NCBI GenBank assembly: GCA_029532625.1 | Contig: JARFXM010000009.1 | Location: 2,666,001-2,730,000 of the forward strand | Origin: Lomentospora prolificans | Lineage: Eukaryota; Ascomycota; Sordariomycetes; Microascales; Microascaceae | Reading direction: 5' to 3' | DNA length: 64,000 nt | Part shown: one piece after another, positions 13,708-25,434 of the stretch | How the letters are laid out: each line of letters starts with the position of its first letter | How positions within the stretch are numbered: position 1 is the stretch's first letter | Translations under genes and position numbers: made by a program | Notes under the pieces: generated by a model | The model's input: the letters and a program-made list of their open reading frames with translations, nothing else | Database searches by the model: none | What the model was told of the DNA's origin: nothing

Positions 13708-16700
13708 TTAATTAAGGAAGCCCTTGCACGCTGCCGTGCCACAGAGACACGGAATCCGATCCAAGCTGCCAATCTCCCGCTCAAACTTGTAGTCGTAGGT
13801 CAACTCCTCGTCTGCGAAACAACCATGTCAGTATATCAGAGTGGACAGGACAGGACAGGATACCTAGGGAGGGACGATTCTTACTGAGGGCTATATCGCG
13901 AAGGGCGTAGATGACGATACGCTTGCTGCCATCAACCTTGATGATCTTGGCAGTACAATTAGGCATGCAGCTATGGTTGATGAAACGCGCAATGCCTCCC
14001 TTCTTGGTCGCATCAATCACCGTGTTTTCGTCGATACGGAAGAGGTAGCTACTCCCGATGCCGCTCTTGAGGTACCTATTCTCTCGGATCTCGGCAATTT
14101 GCTGTCGAACCTCCTCGCCTACATACTCGATAATCATGTCATCTTTGGGAATGTTCTCCATGGCGTAGAGCCCCCAGTTGTGGATGGCAGACCTGGCGAA
14201 CTTGACGGGCTTCTTCCGCTTCTTGAGCTGGTTGAATTTGAACACGTCCGAGTCCTGGCCCAGGGTCTTCTTCTGATCATTAAGATCAGCAACAAAGCGT
14301 CGGTTGTTGGCACGGTTGGCGCGCGAGTTGCCCTTCGCGAGGAGCTTCTCGGCTGCAATCTTGGCCGCCTCGGCAGCGGCAGCCACCGCATCCTTGCAAT
14401 CCTTCTTGACGCGAGCCTCCCGTTCCTCTCTCGCCTTCTGCACTTTGATGTGGTGAGGGAGGTACTTGGACTTTTCTGAGTTGAGAATCTTCTTGATGCC
14501 TTCAGTTCTAGCACACCCTGTGGAGTTGGGGACGTAATAACCTTCGATCCCGACCGGACGATCGATGGAGCCGTCCTCGTTGTTCAGTTCCCGGATACGG
14601 TTGCGCCTCCAAAGCCACAGTTCCACATCGCCCAAATCGCTGCGCCTGTGTTTTTTGGCAAGTTTCAAAAAGTCCGGCGCATCTTTAGCACCGAGGGAAA
14701 GCTGCTCAAAGGCGCTAATCTCCAAACTAAAGTCATCAGGAAGCACCAAGGCGGCCGTTGGTTGAGTCGGGTACAGGTTCTCGTCCGGAAGAGGTTGTTC
14801 TGGGGTTTCCGTAGCCTTTCTCTCTTCCTTCTTAGGGACCAGATCTTCGATCGCCGGCTTCTCTTCCTCGATTTCTGTAGCCTGGGCCTCTGCTTCTTGC
14901 AATTTCCTGAGAGCTTCCTGTTCCTCGAGAAGCTGTTTCTTCGTCTTCTTCTTAGGCTTCGGTACCTTCTTTTTCGTTGCCTTTGCGCCTGTGGGGACTG
15001 GTGTTTCGGAGCGGGATGGCGTTTCCTTGTCCTCTGTTATCTCGATAGTCGGTGGTGGCTCCTCGGAAACCTCTTTGAATTGCATATCAGTTTCAACTCG
15101 GCCAATCGTAATGCCAAATAGTTCTTCGTCTGATTTCTTTTGGCGCTTAAGCGCAGCCTCTACGGACAGATCAAGTTTACGCTTGCGGATAGAGGGTCCA
15201 GTATCATTGACGACGAAGCTAGACTCGGTCATAGAGTCGTCCTCTCCCGGTCCCCAGGAGGCCAAATCGTCCTTCGAAGCCTCATCATCGGTACTCATGC
15301 CACTTCGAGGACGGGATTCTGGTTCTTCCGTATCTCTGACTGCCGGGGTTTGCCGTTCAGTCTCATCATCGGACTCGGCGTCGCTATCAGGGCCTTTAAG
15401 TCGATGATGAAGTGATCGAAAGGCGTTGCGAGCCGCAGGCGGCCGTTTCCGGGCGAAGGGGTCCGTGAATCCGACATTGCGCTGTCCCGCACCTTTTGCC
15501 TTCCTGATTCGAGGTAGGGCCGAGACACCGATACGGTTCGTTCGTCTTTCAATCGGATCGGCTCGAGAATTAGGGGTGGCAGCGCGTGAACTATCGTCAC
15601 CATCCTCGAATGAACCGGCTAATGGATCTGGCTCGGGCCCCTCCAAGTTGAGGCGTCGCCTTTTGGCGGCATGGTTAACTGGGTCCAGGTAGTTGAAGAG
15701 TGCCGGAGCTGCCACTTTCATTCGGATGTGCTTGATAAGGTGCTCAACCATCTCCTGCCGAACGAACTCGACGGCTTCTATGACCGGATCGAAGTTTTTG
15801 GCTCTTTGCTTCTTCTCCTCCTCGATGTCTGCCTCCACCTCCTGGCGCTCACGTTCCTTCTCATCTCTCCAACGAGCGCTGGGTTTGTGTCTCGAATCGG
15901 GTGCTAGAGAACCATCCCGCTCCCGCGCAGATGATGCGGAGTCGCGTCGAGCAGGTCTGGGTATCCGTAGTGTCATGCCCATCTTGTACGTAAAAAGATC
16001 GGCGCCATGCGCCGCGTTGTAGCACTTCTCCGCCTCGGACCGTCCGACACTCGAATTTCGGAATATGATAAAATAGCCAGACCGGTCAAGACGTATATCT
16101 TCGAAGCGGAAAGCCTTTAATCGCTTCTTCATATGGGGAATAGTAGTCGCCATTACTGGGACAAACGTTTTCGAGATGAAGATGTGAGGTTCACCCGCGA
16201 CCTGTGGTTCTATCGGTTGGTCTTCGATAAGCGAGGAGAATCGTTTCGGTTGGGCCGGGGCCCAGGAAGGGACCACGCCGTTGCTCGTCCGTATTGTCGG
16301 AGCGCCTGCGCCGGCACCTTGCCTGTGCGCGGCGGGGCCTTTGGGTGCAGTCGGAGGGGGTGCCGGTGTGTTTTCGGAATATTGAGCGCTAGACTTAGAC
16401 CCAGACGCAGCCCGCGCGGCTGCCACGACCTGCTCGGCCTTTTTCCTGCTTTTAATTAGGACTTCCTCCAACATCCGACCGCTCTTCATGCCCTCGGGAT
16501 CGAACTCTACACGGATGCGATTGGCTTCGAACCGGCTCCCGTTCAGGGCCCTTACCGCCCTTCTCGCAGCATCTGCCGCTGGGATGCCGATCGGCCACTG
16601 TCGGGTTGGCCTCGCATCGCGATATCTGAAGGTTGCGAATCCGAGATAGCTTCCGTCTTCGGGGTGGAGCTTATTACTGCTCTCTGCAATATCGCCGAAA

Positions 16701-17716
16701 CTAGAGAATAAAGTGGTGACTTTGGAGAACGACACGAGCGGGTTAAAGCCGGTGACGACGACCTGGGTTGGCGGACCGGGGCCGATGGACGTTTTAGGGT
16801 CAAATGAATATGGCTTTAGATTATATGGCGTATGACGGAGACGCGCCTTGGGATAGTGGAAGTCGACATTGATATAGTTGAGTCTACCACCTTGTGCCAG
16901 ACGAGGGTCTGCAGGGGGGGCGTCATCGTCCTATTTCCAGAGTATTAGCTTCATCTTCAAGAGAAAAAACATAGCGATGACGCCCCCCCTTATTCAGGGC
17001 GGGTAGTATAGTATCATATGTGTATCACGTACCAATCCAAACTCCTTGAATTGTGGCTTTATGTCTTTCTTCGACGACTTGACAAGATTTCGGTCGATGA
17101 GAGGGTCATATATGCACTTGACGCCGTAAATTCCTCGAGCCGGATCTCGGGCGGGAATGCGATCCGCAAATAGGGATAACTGGCCGCCAGCGGGGGCTGG
17201 AGAATCTGCGGACTGATAAACTTCTCGAGAGGAGATGTCGGCAGTATTAGAATACGAAGGGCGAGGCTTCGCAGTAGGCATGGTGCCGGGATGTAATGGG
17301 GAGTCTAGAGAGGTGAGGGGCGAGTTAAGAGTGGCCGACGGTTGAACCGACGGAGCGGGGACGGTCTGACGGGTGGATGAGCTGAAGATGGACGAGCCGG
17401 TACTGGCGTGGGAGCTAGCAGACCTGGTTCCATTAGGTATATCCCCAGGGACGGATTCGCTATCATCAGTTGGAGGTAATGAGATATCTGAGAAGGGCAC
17501 GTCTTGAGCAGGCCGACCGAGGCCGTCTGTCGGGTCTGTCTTTGATGCGGTTTGGGACGCGAAATTTTGAGAGTTTGGGGACGGCGCATCGGAAGCTTCG
17601 TGCGATGGCTTCTTCACCCTCTCCACCCTCTCACGCTCCGTCATGCGGTCCTTCACCGCTCGCGGAGCCGTGGGGAAGAACTGGGCGAAGCCCGCCCCCC
17701 CAGGCGGGCGAGTCAT
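13708..17716 (-). CDS. SET1: histone H3 lysine-4 methyltransferase Set1 (COMPASS)
   Basis: Catalytic subunit of COMPASS, which mono-, di- and trimethylates H3K4 in the nucleus. Three exons, 17716-17033, 16930-13885 and 13811-13708, give 1277 aa, close to the usual fungal length. The start is placed at MTRPPGGAGFAQFF; an in-frame ATG 14 codons upstream (17758) is less likely. An RRM lies at about residues 285-375 (TQVVVTGFNPLVS, GFATFRY). A long charged, disordered middle follows. A Win-type motif (GCARTEG, near residue 1030) sits in the N-SET region and should bind the WD-repeat subunit Swd3/WDR5. The SET domain (about 1136-1253) shows RFINHSCMPNC and ELTYDY. The post-SET tail CLCGTAAC ends GFLN. 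The last 35 residues are only seen after removing a 73-nt intron; reading through it gives a false C-terminus. All catalytic signatures are intact. Confidence 0.95.
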
Positions 17717-18926
17717 CGTGGGAACTGCGCAAATTCTACCTTGGCCGCCGTCCTCCAACCATCATCTATCGAAGAAGGACTTGTCGACAGGACCATGCAG
17801 GTCGATTCGGACGCAAATGGGCGGGTATAGGGGAGATGTACGCGAACCGGTCAGGCTTCACGCGACAAAGTTGGATGGTATCGAGAAAACTTGAAAACCT
17901 TGAGGACAGAAGGCTAAATCGGCGGATAATGCAGTCGCGCAACGTCAAAAAACGAGAATTAGGAAGATAGTTCCGAAGCCGCGCGATGAATTGCTGAGCG
18001 ACGCGATAGGTGCTCAAGGCAGCAACAAAAATTGAGTAGACGTTGAGGTTTGAGACTTTGATGATGGAGAAATGTCTAGTGGTCAGGGATGACGATCCAC
18101 TTTTGAGCGCTGGGTTGGCACTGCAAGGGGGCCGGGGTCTTCAGTGAGTATGGCTGTACCGGGGCTGGAAGTAAATTTCTCGCTCTTAAGCGCCCAGATA
18201 CTAGCTACGAAGTATTAGAGTACCAGTGTTTGGGGTAGCAGTACCTACTGTTTTGTCGCGTTGCCATTGGTTGATACACATTAGTCACGTGCGAATTCAG
18301 AGATGGCCGGCCGCACTTTGGCTCATCGAAATCGACATGCATTTCATTCGGGAATCGAGGAAACTATAAGAATCTCGTCATGTAGATGCAAAGTATCTTA
18401 CGAACTACACGACAAAGTTAGGTTCCTTGAAGTGGAATTCTTCAACGTCCATTCCTCCCAAATTGCTGATGTTTTGGGATGGAGATGGATTTTGCCGACG
18501 TGCGTGTCGCGATAACTCGTTTACTCTTAATCGAATAATATGCTTATAACGTTCCCGTAACGGATGCCAGCTCGGCCACAACATTGACGCTACCGTTTTG
18601 CCGTTCGCAAGCTGCTCTCACACCCAGTGCTTGTTTGATGTTCATAACATGTTAAATTTGAATGAAGTTTATTAATATTGAGATAAACACACTGACAATC
18701 ACCGTCGGGTTCCTCTCCACTACCCGCTCTGTTTGGGCCAATTTGCCCTGTAGGTCTAACGAATGTTTTCGTCTTGTAATCATTTTTAGAATCAACATGT
18801 GACTGAAGCCCCGAAGGATATTGTCCTACCAATAAAACGCCATCAAAACCCAGAACTCCAAGTACATGCCCTGATGGCCCCTGCCAGGATTAGGACGGAA
18901 GCGTAGCTTCAACATTATTCGTAACT
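17717..18926. promoter_or_regulatory. SET1 upstream region (1.2 kb)
   Basis: This is the promoter side of SET1 (minus strand) and the 3' side of the next gene. It contains an inverted CCAAT box (ATTGG at 18266-18270) and, 15 bases beyond it, a CACGTG E-box (18286-18291), about 550-570 bp from the SET1 start. The 18500-18900 part is AT-rich. No coding sequence is supported. Confidence 0.45.
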
Positions 18927-20333
18927 TTAATTATCGTCGAGTTTGAGCTGGAAATCCTCGAATTCGTCGACGATGTTGACGACGTTGGCGGTATGAGGGT
19001 CCTCATCAGATTCTTCGCTGACATCAAAGATGCTGAGGAACTGAGGTCGAGGCCACTCCTCCGATTTGTTAGCCTTGGCTTCCTTGCTCTTGAGAAAATT
19101 GGCGGGAGTAATAGTCACATCGGACCTATCTGACGAGACCGATGCTCCGGAAGCAGAGCGCGCCAGTGTCCCACGAGGAGTCTTGATGGCCGACGACGCA
19201 GTGCGGCCCTTTGAATAACCAAGAGTGCTCCTCGATACAGCTTCACCTACAGCACTTTCTGGCAGAGACTTTGTGGGCTCAATTGGCGTCGACACCTTTC
19301 GTCTAGGCCGTAGGAAAGAAGTCGGTTTCTTGGCCTGGGTTACTGGTTTGAGGGGGGCCCTCGGCTTCCTCTCCTTAATAGTAGAGGTCATTGACAGAGC
19401 ACTCGCTGCACGTCGAGAGTTGATCGTGGGAGGATACTGCTTGGCTGTGCGCTCCAGCCTGGTTTGTTCGGGCTTAGGTGCCTGTGCATCTTGCTTTTCC
19501 TTGGGTCGCGCCATAATCTGAGTTTCGGGGACATCTGAGACGGACCAATCGGTATTCTCGATATCCCTCAAAATCCGTTCGTCTCCCTCCTTTAGTGCCT
19601 GCTGCAGTTGTTCTTCGAATTTCTTATCTTTGAGGCGGACTCCGTTCTCATCTACAGGATCGTAGTATCGTTCGTAATAGCCTTTGAGGAGGTTCTCGGG
19701 TTTCAAGCCCTCAAACGTGAGGACCCCGTCCGGAAATACATCAGATTCGTAAGGTAAGTCTTGAGGCTTTGGAGGTGCGTATTCGACGTCAAGGTCGCCA
19801 GACTCTTGTTCATCGCTCCTCACTTCGAACTTCGTCGGGGCCGTGTTGACGGGCTTCGGCTTCAGCTTCTGGTGACTAGGCTGTTTGACTTGACTCTGTT
19901 CAATTTCCTGCACCATGCCCTTCACAGTGCCACCTGGAGCAGCTGCTCGCGCCTTTGCGTTGGTCGTCTTGTTACCCAAGGGAGCACGTCGAGTTCCTAA
20001 GCCGAATAGTCAGCATGGCTTCCACCGTCACAAGTGACATTTGATAGACAAGCTATCTTCATATTCCTTACCAACAGGAGTGGCCATTGCCTGCTTCTTG
20101 CCCATAATATTCTTGCTAGTACCCAGGACTGCTTTCCCCCCAGCCATGTGAGTGCCATTCTCGTCGTTCAGCGGTACCTTTAGCGGCGTATTGGGGTATC
20201 GCGCCCCGGGAGTTTTGGGGCCGAGATGCTTAGAGCTAGCATTTTTTGTCGGAACCTGGTGGCTATGCACCAAGTTCTCTTGGTCACGATGCGCGGCCAG
20301 CATATTGGCGACAGCTCGACTTGTCAGCGTCAC
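18927..20333 (-). CDS. basic KEN/D-box-like nuclear-type protein, 5' end unresolved
   Basis: Two exons, 20333-20072 and 19996-18927, are joined by a GTAAGG donor and a TTAG acceptor and give at least 443 codons. The true start is not visible. The frame stays open upstream to about 20609 with no ATG, and the stretch FEKGDNFVNQEQR just upstream looks coding, so a short first exon probably exists farther 5'. The N-terminal part is basic and Pro/Lys-rich (APKTP-like and PLKVPLNDEN motifs, RRAPLGNKTTN). The middle has a compact block (PYESDVFPDG through WSVSDVPE). The C-terminus is acidic (EESDEDP, DEFEDF). Short KEN-like and D-box-like motifs with an acidic tail recall securin-type cell-cycle substrates. 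I also associate this pattern with fungal proteins labelled spindle-poison-sensitivity protein Scp3, from memory and with low confidence. No enzyme motif is present. Confidence 0.65.
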
Positions 20334-20922
20334 CGTCTCAGGATTGCTTGCTGGATTCCGCGAAGATGGAACGGATTGTTGAGTGGATATTCGGGCGGAG
20401 AGGCGTTGCTCTTGATTTACGAAATTGTCCCCCTTTTCAAAAGTGGAGAGAGTGCACGATGATTCCCCAATTGTTGCGCCTAACTGGAATGGAAATTGAA
20501 GAGTGCAAGGGTGAAATTGGTCAACTGCTGGTGTTGGGACGTGGCTTGCTAGGATTGTTGAAACGCACGGGCCGGTTCGTGTTGACCAGGCAACACCCTC
20601 CCTTGTCGATCAGGCGGGACCTGAGACCCCTTCCAACCGGTTGTCGTTGTCAGCGACCGGCTCCCCAATTTATTAAATTCAGGTGCCTAACCACAACGGT
20701 TGGAGGCACTGTACATTCTCCAATGTACACTACAGTACTTCGCAGGGAGGGGCAGCACCTTTTATTCTGGACGCTTCCGCCGAACTCCCCTCTCTCCATC
20801 TATCAAAACCCGACCGACGACTCCTCCCATTTCCCTTCAACGCGTTGGAATTATTCCCACATATCCTCCTCTTCAGATCATCTCATCCTAATCTATCGGA
20901 ATAAACTGCTCAGCTCGCAGCC

Positions 20923-21679
20923 ATGGACCGTATCAAGGAGGTACTAAAAATTCCGTTCATCGATGGCTTACCCCACCATTTATACCTGGAGGGGCAAGCC
21001 ATCCTCTCATATTCCCCCCCCCCCCCCTGAGATAGCCCAACCACCGGCGGCCACGCGCACTAACACGATGCTTTCCACGACAGAAAATGAACCAGCTCCG
21101 CCTGGATGCTGACGCCGCTGCCGCCAAGGTCGAGGAACTCCAGGCCAAGGTCAAGTCCCTCGAGCAAGAGAATCTCGCCAAAGAGCAGGAGATTACCTCC
21201 CTACAGCACAAGAACAACGTTCTTGAGGGACAAGTGGAGAAGCTTGAGAGCGAGGTTGACAAGCATAAGAAGATTGCTGATGAGGGAAGTGGCTCCCTTA
21301 CGCAAAACGAAGCTCTCCAGAGGAGACTACAACTGCTCGAGGAAGAGGCCGAAGAGGCTGACAAGACGCTCCGTGAGGCTAACGAGAAGTATGTCCCGAG
21401 CCAAGGCTTGGATTGGAAATCCCTCCTATTTGCCCTCCAATCTTTATCGCTTCTTGATCCCTGCTTTTGATTTCTGGACCCACCGATGTTAATATACTTC
21501 TTTCCTCCGCATATAGGCTCCGACAGACCGATGTCAAGGCCGGACACTTCGAACGAAAGGTACAGGCCCTCGAAAACGAGCGCGACCAGTGGGAGTCCAA
21601 GTATGAGGAGATGGCCAAGAAGTACAATGACGTCCAGAAGGAACTTGAGGATTTCCAGCGCGAGATTGGTACTCTCTAA
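20923..21679 (+). CDS. TPM1: tropomyosin
   Basis: An actin-cable-stabilising coiled coil needed for polarised growth and cytokinesis. Three exons, 20923-20940, 21084-21388 and 21517-21679, encode 161 aa, the same length as fission yeast Cdc8. The product begins MDRIKEKMNQLRLDADAAA and runs as one uninterrupted heptad pattern to the end (ELEDFQREIGTL), with no proline. The first coding exon encodes only six residues, MDRIKE. Its intron carries a 14-nt C run (21014-21027). The start is supported by the standard N-terminus of the family. It is divergent from the preceding minus-strand gene and shares a short, pyrimidine-rich upstream region with it. Confidence 0.95.
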
Positions 21680-21948
21680 ATCTACAAGCCGAGACGCTTT
21701 CGACCTATTGCAGCGGAGGAGGGAAGTGGCCACGGGAACAACGCGGACCGCCATGTGAGGTATTGATCCAAAAAGATCGTTGGCGATGTGATGCAGAGTC
21801 GCGCCGGGGGGTGGAGGACATATTCGTTTTAGATTAGCAGTGACAGCAGGGGATTTGTCGCCTCGTCACTCGGAGGTCTTACCAGGAGTAAGAAGGAAAG
21901 AGACTTGACGTCTCCCTGGAGGGAGTCCACTCTCAAATTCTTGTTATT

Positions 21949-22667
21949 CTACCTGTCCTGATCTCTCTTTGCCCTTTTCTTCGCCTTTAATTTTGCCTGC
22001 GTGAGCTGCCTTTCGATCTTGGACTCGTATCTGAACTTCTTTTTCGGTTTCTTTGGCGGCTTCTTCTTCTCTTGTGCCTGCTCCTCCGCCTTCTTCTTGG
22101 CTAATGTCTCTGCCTCGGCATCCTCTAGAGACTCTAGGATCGGTTTGTGAAGCCCATCTCTCGTTACTGATACCGACTCAACAGTCACAGTCGTGTATCT
22201 ATCTTCATCTATGTATTCGTCCTCGTGGTCTATAATGTCGTTCGCCGGAGCTTCCTCAATACCTTCCCACTCCGACCCGTTAGAGTCAGACTCTTCGTTG
22301 ACTATGGCGCCAGCCGCTTCCGACTCTCTTAGCAGGGCGTTGACTTTTTGGACATGTTCTTCCACTTCTCGTTGCCTTTCTTCTCTCATCTATTGTTGAC
22401 AAAAATCGTGTTAGTTAGGACCAGGGAAGCAACGTATTGCAAACCCCTTCGTACCTGTTTCCGTAGTTCTCTCCGCTCCTCCTTTGCTTTCCTGGCAGAT
22501 TCTTCCTGTGCGCGCTTTATACGCTGTTGCTTTCTCTTCCGGAACCCAGTCAGGAACTCCTGGCGGTCGTCATCCTTGAATGAAATTTCCTCAATGGCGT
22601 GTTCGATCTTACGCTTCTTGACAGGCGGTGGAAGAGGGCTCTTCTTCGGTCTCGGTTTTGCGAACAT
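21949..22667 (-). CDS. RRP17: ribosomal RNA processing protein 17 (Nop25/NOL12 family)
   Basis: A nucleolar 5'-3' exonuclease-type factor of the large ribosomal subunit pathway; in yeast it acts on the 5' ends of 5.8S and 25S rRNA. Two exons, 22667-22455 and 22389-21949, give 217 aa, the usual size. The N-terminal half has the family signature: basic KKRKIEHAIEEISF, then DRQEFLTGFRKRKQQRIKRAQEE, then a long Lys/Arg/Glu helix (KAKEERRELRKQ). An acidic middle follows (ESDSNGSEWEGIEE, DEYIDEDRY). The Lys-rich C-terminus (KKKPPKKPKKKFRYESK) should bind RNA and direct nucleolar import. It is tail-to-tail with tropomyosin (269 bp between stops) and divergent from BIG1. Confidence 0.88.
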
Positions 22668-23139
22668 TGTGAGTCCCTAATTCAATCGGCAGTGTTCTAT
22701 GAGAACAGAAGCAGCGTTGTCGAGGAAGAGTCGAAGATATCTGTGTACAAGAATCGTTTTTCGATATCGGGACTTTGCTCTTGTCTTGAGATCGGGAGCG
22801 CCCGTCTGGTTTTACAAAATTTCCCAAAATTTCTACCAACTGCAGGGCGATTGCCAGCGGGCGGGTGTAGTGTAAGCGCATGCTGATTCAGTGGGTCACT
22901 CCCAATGCTGGCCTGGCTGGCCGAGTCGATTCCATACTATTACTGAGGTACTCGTCTCAGCGTGCTCATGCAACCCTGGTACAAAGTGCAAACTGATCAC
23001 AGCCAGCGCCATTACGTAAGGCTTCCAGACCCATGCTCATGCTAGTTATCCAAGAGACTCGACATCACAGCTTGAAACATGAACCTAGGCGACAACATTC
23101 AGAGCGCTTTGCCTCGATCTCGAGATCTATCAACCAGCC
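22668..23139. promoter_or_regulatory. RRP17 / BIG1 divergent promoter region
   Basis: 472 bp between two start codons that point away from each other, so it must hold both promoters. I see no unambiguous named element and no coding sequence. Confidence 0.5.
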
Positions 23140-24172
23140 ATGCGTCTCTCCTATGCCGCCGGCGCCCTGGCGCTATGCTCTTCTGCCTACGCATTTTCTG
23201 ACACATCTCCGTTTGTCCTCATCTCCAGTGCTCGGTAGGTTTTATTACCTCAAAAACCTGCATCTACCTTTGGCAAAGCTCCCAAAGCAGGAGGAACTAA
23301 CCTGGGGTGCTTTCGCCCGTCCCAACAGCATCGCCGAACCTCCCAGCCAGAATCAACTGCAGACTGCCTCACAAGTAGAGAAGACGGCAAAGAGCTTCCT
23401 CGAGTCTTGCCCAACCGACCGATACCTTGTCGTGCTCCAGCCCGGATTGAGCGCCGACGACCTCCGAGCCGGCAACGGTCGCGCCGTTCCAAACCTGCAA
23501 CGAGCCCTATCCCACGAGAGCGCCACGACCGCATGGTCCGTTTCTGGCGTTGCTGGTGAGGTGTCAGTTGACGAGATTACCGATTTTATCAACGATGCCT
23601 GTGCGAAGGTCGACAAGGTTCATCTCGTAGAGGAGATGGCCCTCCCTGCCTTGCCAGCTCGCAACGGCGCGAGCAAGCTTTCAGAGAATGGTTCGTATAT
23701 TCGTATAAAATCGCAAATCTTTATTCTGTCCTGAAGCTAACGTTTCTGTAGACTACGCTCTTTCAGAACCCATCAAAGTCCTTCAGTCTGAGGGATCATA
23801 CACGATCGTCTACCTTTCGACCCCTGGCCAAGCTGTCGAGGCTCCGGAACCGGTGCATCAAGAGTTGAAGCGAGGATCCTATGCCAACGTTCTCCGCAGG
23901 GATGATAACAACACCGAGAGAGACACTAGGGGTCTTTTTGAGAAGTACGAGTTCTTCAACAAGGGTATGGCTATTCACCCTGATCTTATCACGTCCCCCT
24001 TTTGCCTTGCTAACAGGTTAATACAGGACTATTCATGACAGTTTTTGTGTCTCTTTTCTTTGTCACTATTCTGTCTTGTGGAATCCGCGCGCTTGCAAGC
24101 CTCGAGGTCACGTACGGCGCCTTCACAAAGGAGATGGGTCCCAGCGCTCAGAAGAAGCAGCAGCAGTTGTAA
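23140..24172 (+). CDS. BIG1: Big1-type ER membrane protein (beta-1,6-glucan assembly)
   Basis: Big1 is an ER membrane protein required for normal beta-1,6-glucan in the fungal cell wall. It is related to V-ATPase accessory proteins. Four exons, 23140-23234, 23329-23690, 23752-23964 and 24027-24172, encode 271 aa. The protein starts with a clear signal peptide (MRLSYAAGALALCSSAYAF). A luminal domain follows, with QNQLQTASQVEKTAKSFL and CPTDRYLVVLQPGL. One transmembrane helix lies near the C-terminus (LFMTVFVSLFFVTILSCGIRA). A short tail of SLEVTYGAFTKEMGP and a Lys/Gln end completes it. The order of signal peptide, luminal domain and one C-terminal helix fits the family. It is divergent from RRP17 and convergent with TRM112. 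Confidence 0.9.
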
Positions 24173-24546
24173 GATCATATAGGACGGAATCACAGGTGCA
24201 TCGGTTCGACTACTCGCCCACAGGGCTGGTCTGGGAGTTTGTGTTGATTTTTATTTTCTGGGAATCATTTGAAAGCAAGGTTATAATCGCATGCTCTAAT
24301 AACGAATGCTGCTCTCTCCTGACCACTGCCCTATGTAAAGCTCATCCCGGGCCATGATTCCACTTTGCCTTAACGGATTGATGCCAACTTTTATCCAGCC
24401 AACGCCTTGACGCCGTTTCTCATGCTCGTTTTGTCATGACATGCGGTTTTTTTTTTCCGGCAATCTAGAACTTTTCCGATGCCGCCCTGAACCACCACGC
24501 ACACTTCCGATCCCACCCCGCGGTTGGACCAAGTAACAACCCAGTA
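24173..24546. other. convergent 3' region BIG1 / TRM112
   Basis: 374 bp between two facing stop codons. It holds AT-rich sequence and a nine-base T run near 24448, with no coding sequence. Confidence 0.6.
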
Positions 24547-25102
24547 TCATACCAGGTGGCTCGGAAGGAGGAAGTTAGGAATACCCTCTCGAATGGGATA
24601 CTCGCGCCCACAGCTCCCGCACGCCAGCTTCCCCTCAACAATGTGCGTCTCCATGAGCAGGCGGTGCAGGTCCGCCGCAAGCTTCTCGTCCTCCTGGAGA
24701 GCCTCCACCGTAGGCGGATTCTCGGGGAGCTCCGGGAAGCCGAGCTTTTTTTTGTCAGCACTGTAAAGTAGTCCATTTCATGAGGCTTTACAGGTTTCCC
24801 CTTCATTGCGCCTGAGAAGTAAAGAGTGTGGTGGGGCGGGGGGGAGTAAGGAGCAAGAATCAGGTGCGAAAGGTGAGAGGGCATGAACAACGACACACGC
24901 GGGGAAAACTCACCTCGGCACAGGTAACCTTCAAAGCGGCCCAGTCGAGCCGGGGAAGAAGTCCTACGAGGATCTCGGGCCTGTACTGGGCGTCGTCGTC
25001 TTGCGCCAGCTCGGCATCCTTGGGGTGGAGGGGGAAGGACTGGTTGGAGACCTTGCAGGTCTTGACGGCGCAAGAGAAGAAGTTGAGGTTTAGGACACGC
25101 AT
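24547..25102 (-). CDS. TRM112: Trm112, activator subunit of methyltransferases
   Basis: A small zinc-binding partner that activates several methyltransferases acting on tRNA, rRNA and the release factor eRF1. Two exons, 25102-24914 and 24744-24547, encode 128 aa, normal for the family. It begins MRVLNLNFFSCAVKTC. The C-terminal half has HRLLMETHIVEGKLACGSCGREY and ends IPNFLLPSHLV, the family's signature tail. Cysteines at the start (C11, C16) and in CGSC match the four-Cys zinc site. The second exon uses an acceptor after an A8 run, directly before LGFPELP; an upstream CAG acceptor would put a stop in frame. The 169-nt intron is longer than most here. Confidence 0.93.
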
Positions 25103-25434
25103 TTTGATCGTTTAGGTTTGTGCCCCCTAGAGAAGAAATATAGGCGACTCCCTTGGGCTAAGATTTCTTCGCTCCGAGGACAAATGTTCTACGTTGCGGG
25201 CGTGTTATAGAGTGATAACTTTTTGGAAGTTTTTTGGCTCCAGAATGCGGGGCACGTGATAGTTACACAGGTCACTGCGTGGAGCAATCCAAGCTGCGGA
25301 GGATCGATACCACCGCCATTGACGCTACAGCACTACACTGAGACAAGCTTGATAGATGAACGAGCACGAGGCGAATCCAAATTAAATATCATTCGAAAGT
25401 CTATAGTTGTACAGCGCACATAATTTACCATAAT
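25103..25434. other. intergenic (TRM112 promoter side)
   Basis: 332 bp between the TRM112 start and the 3' exon of cyclophilin B. It must hold the TRM112 promoter. I see no coding sequence. Confidence 0.5.

Noticed and set aside
13781..13884. C-terminus of SET1 read through to LRLQV
   Set aside because: This is intron sequence; splicing restores the post-SET Cys motif and the GFLN end.
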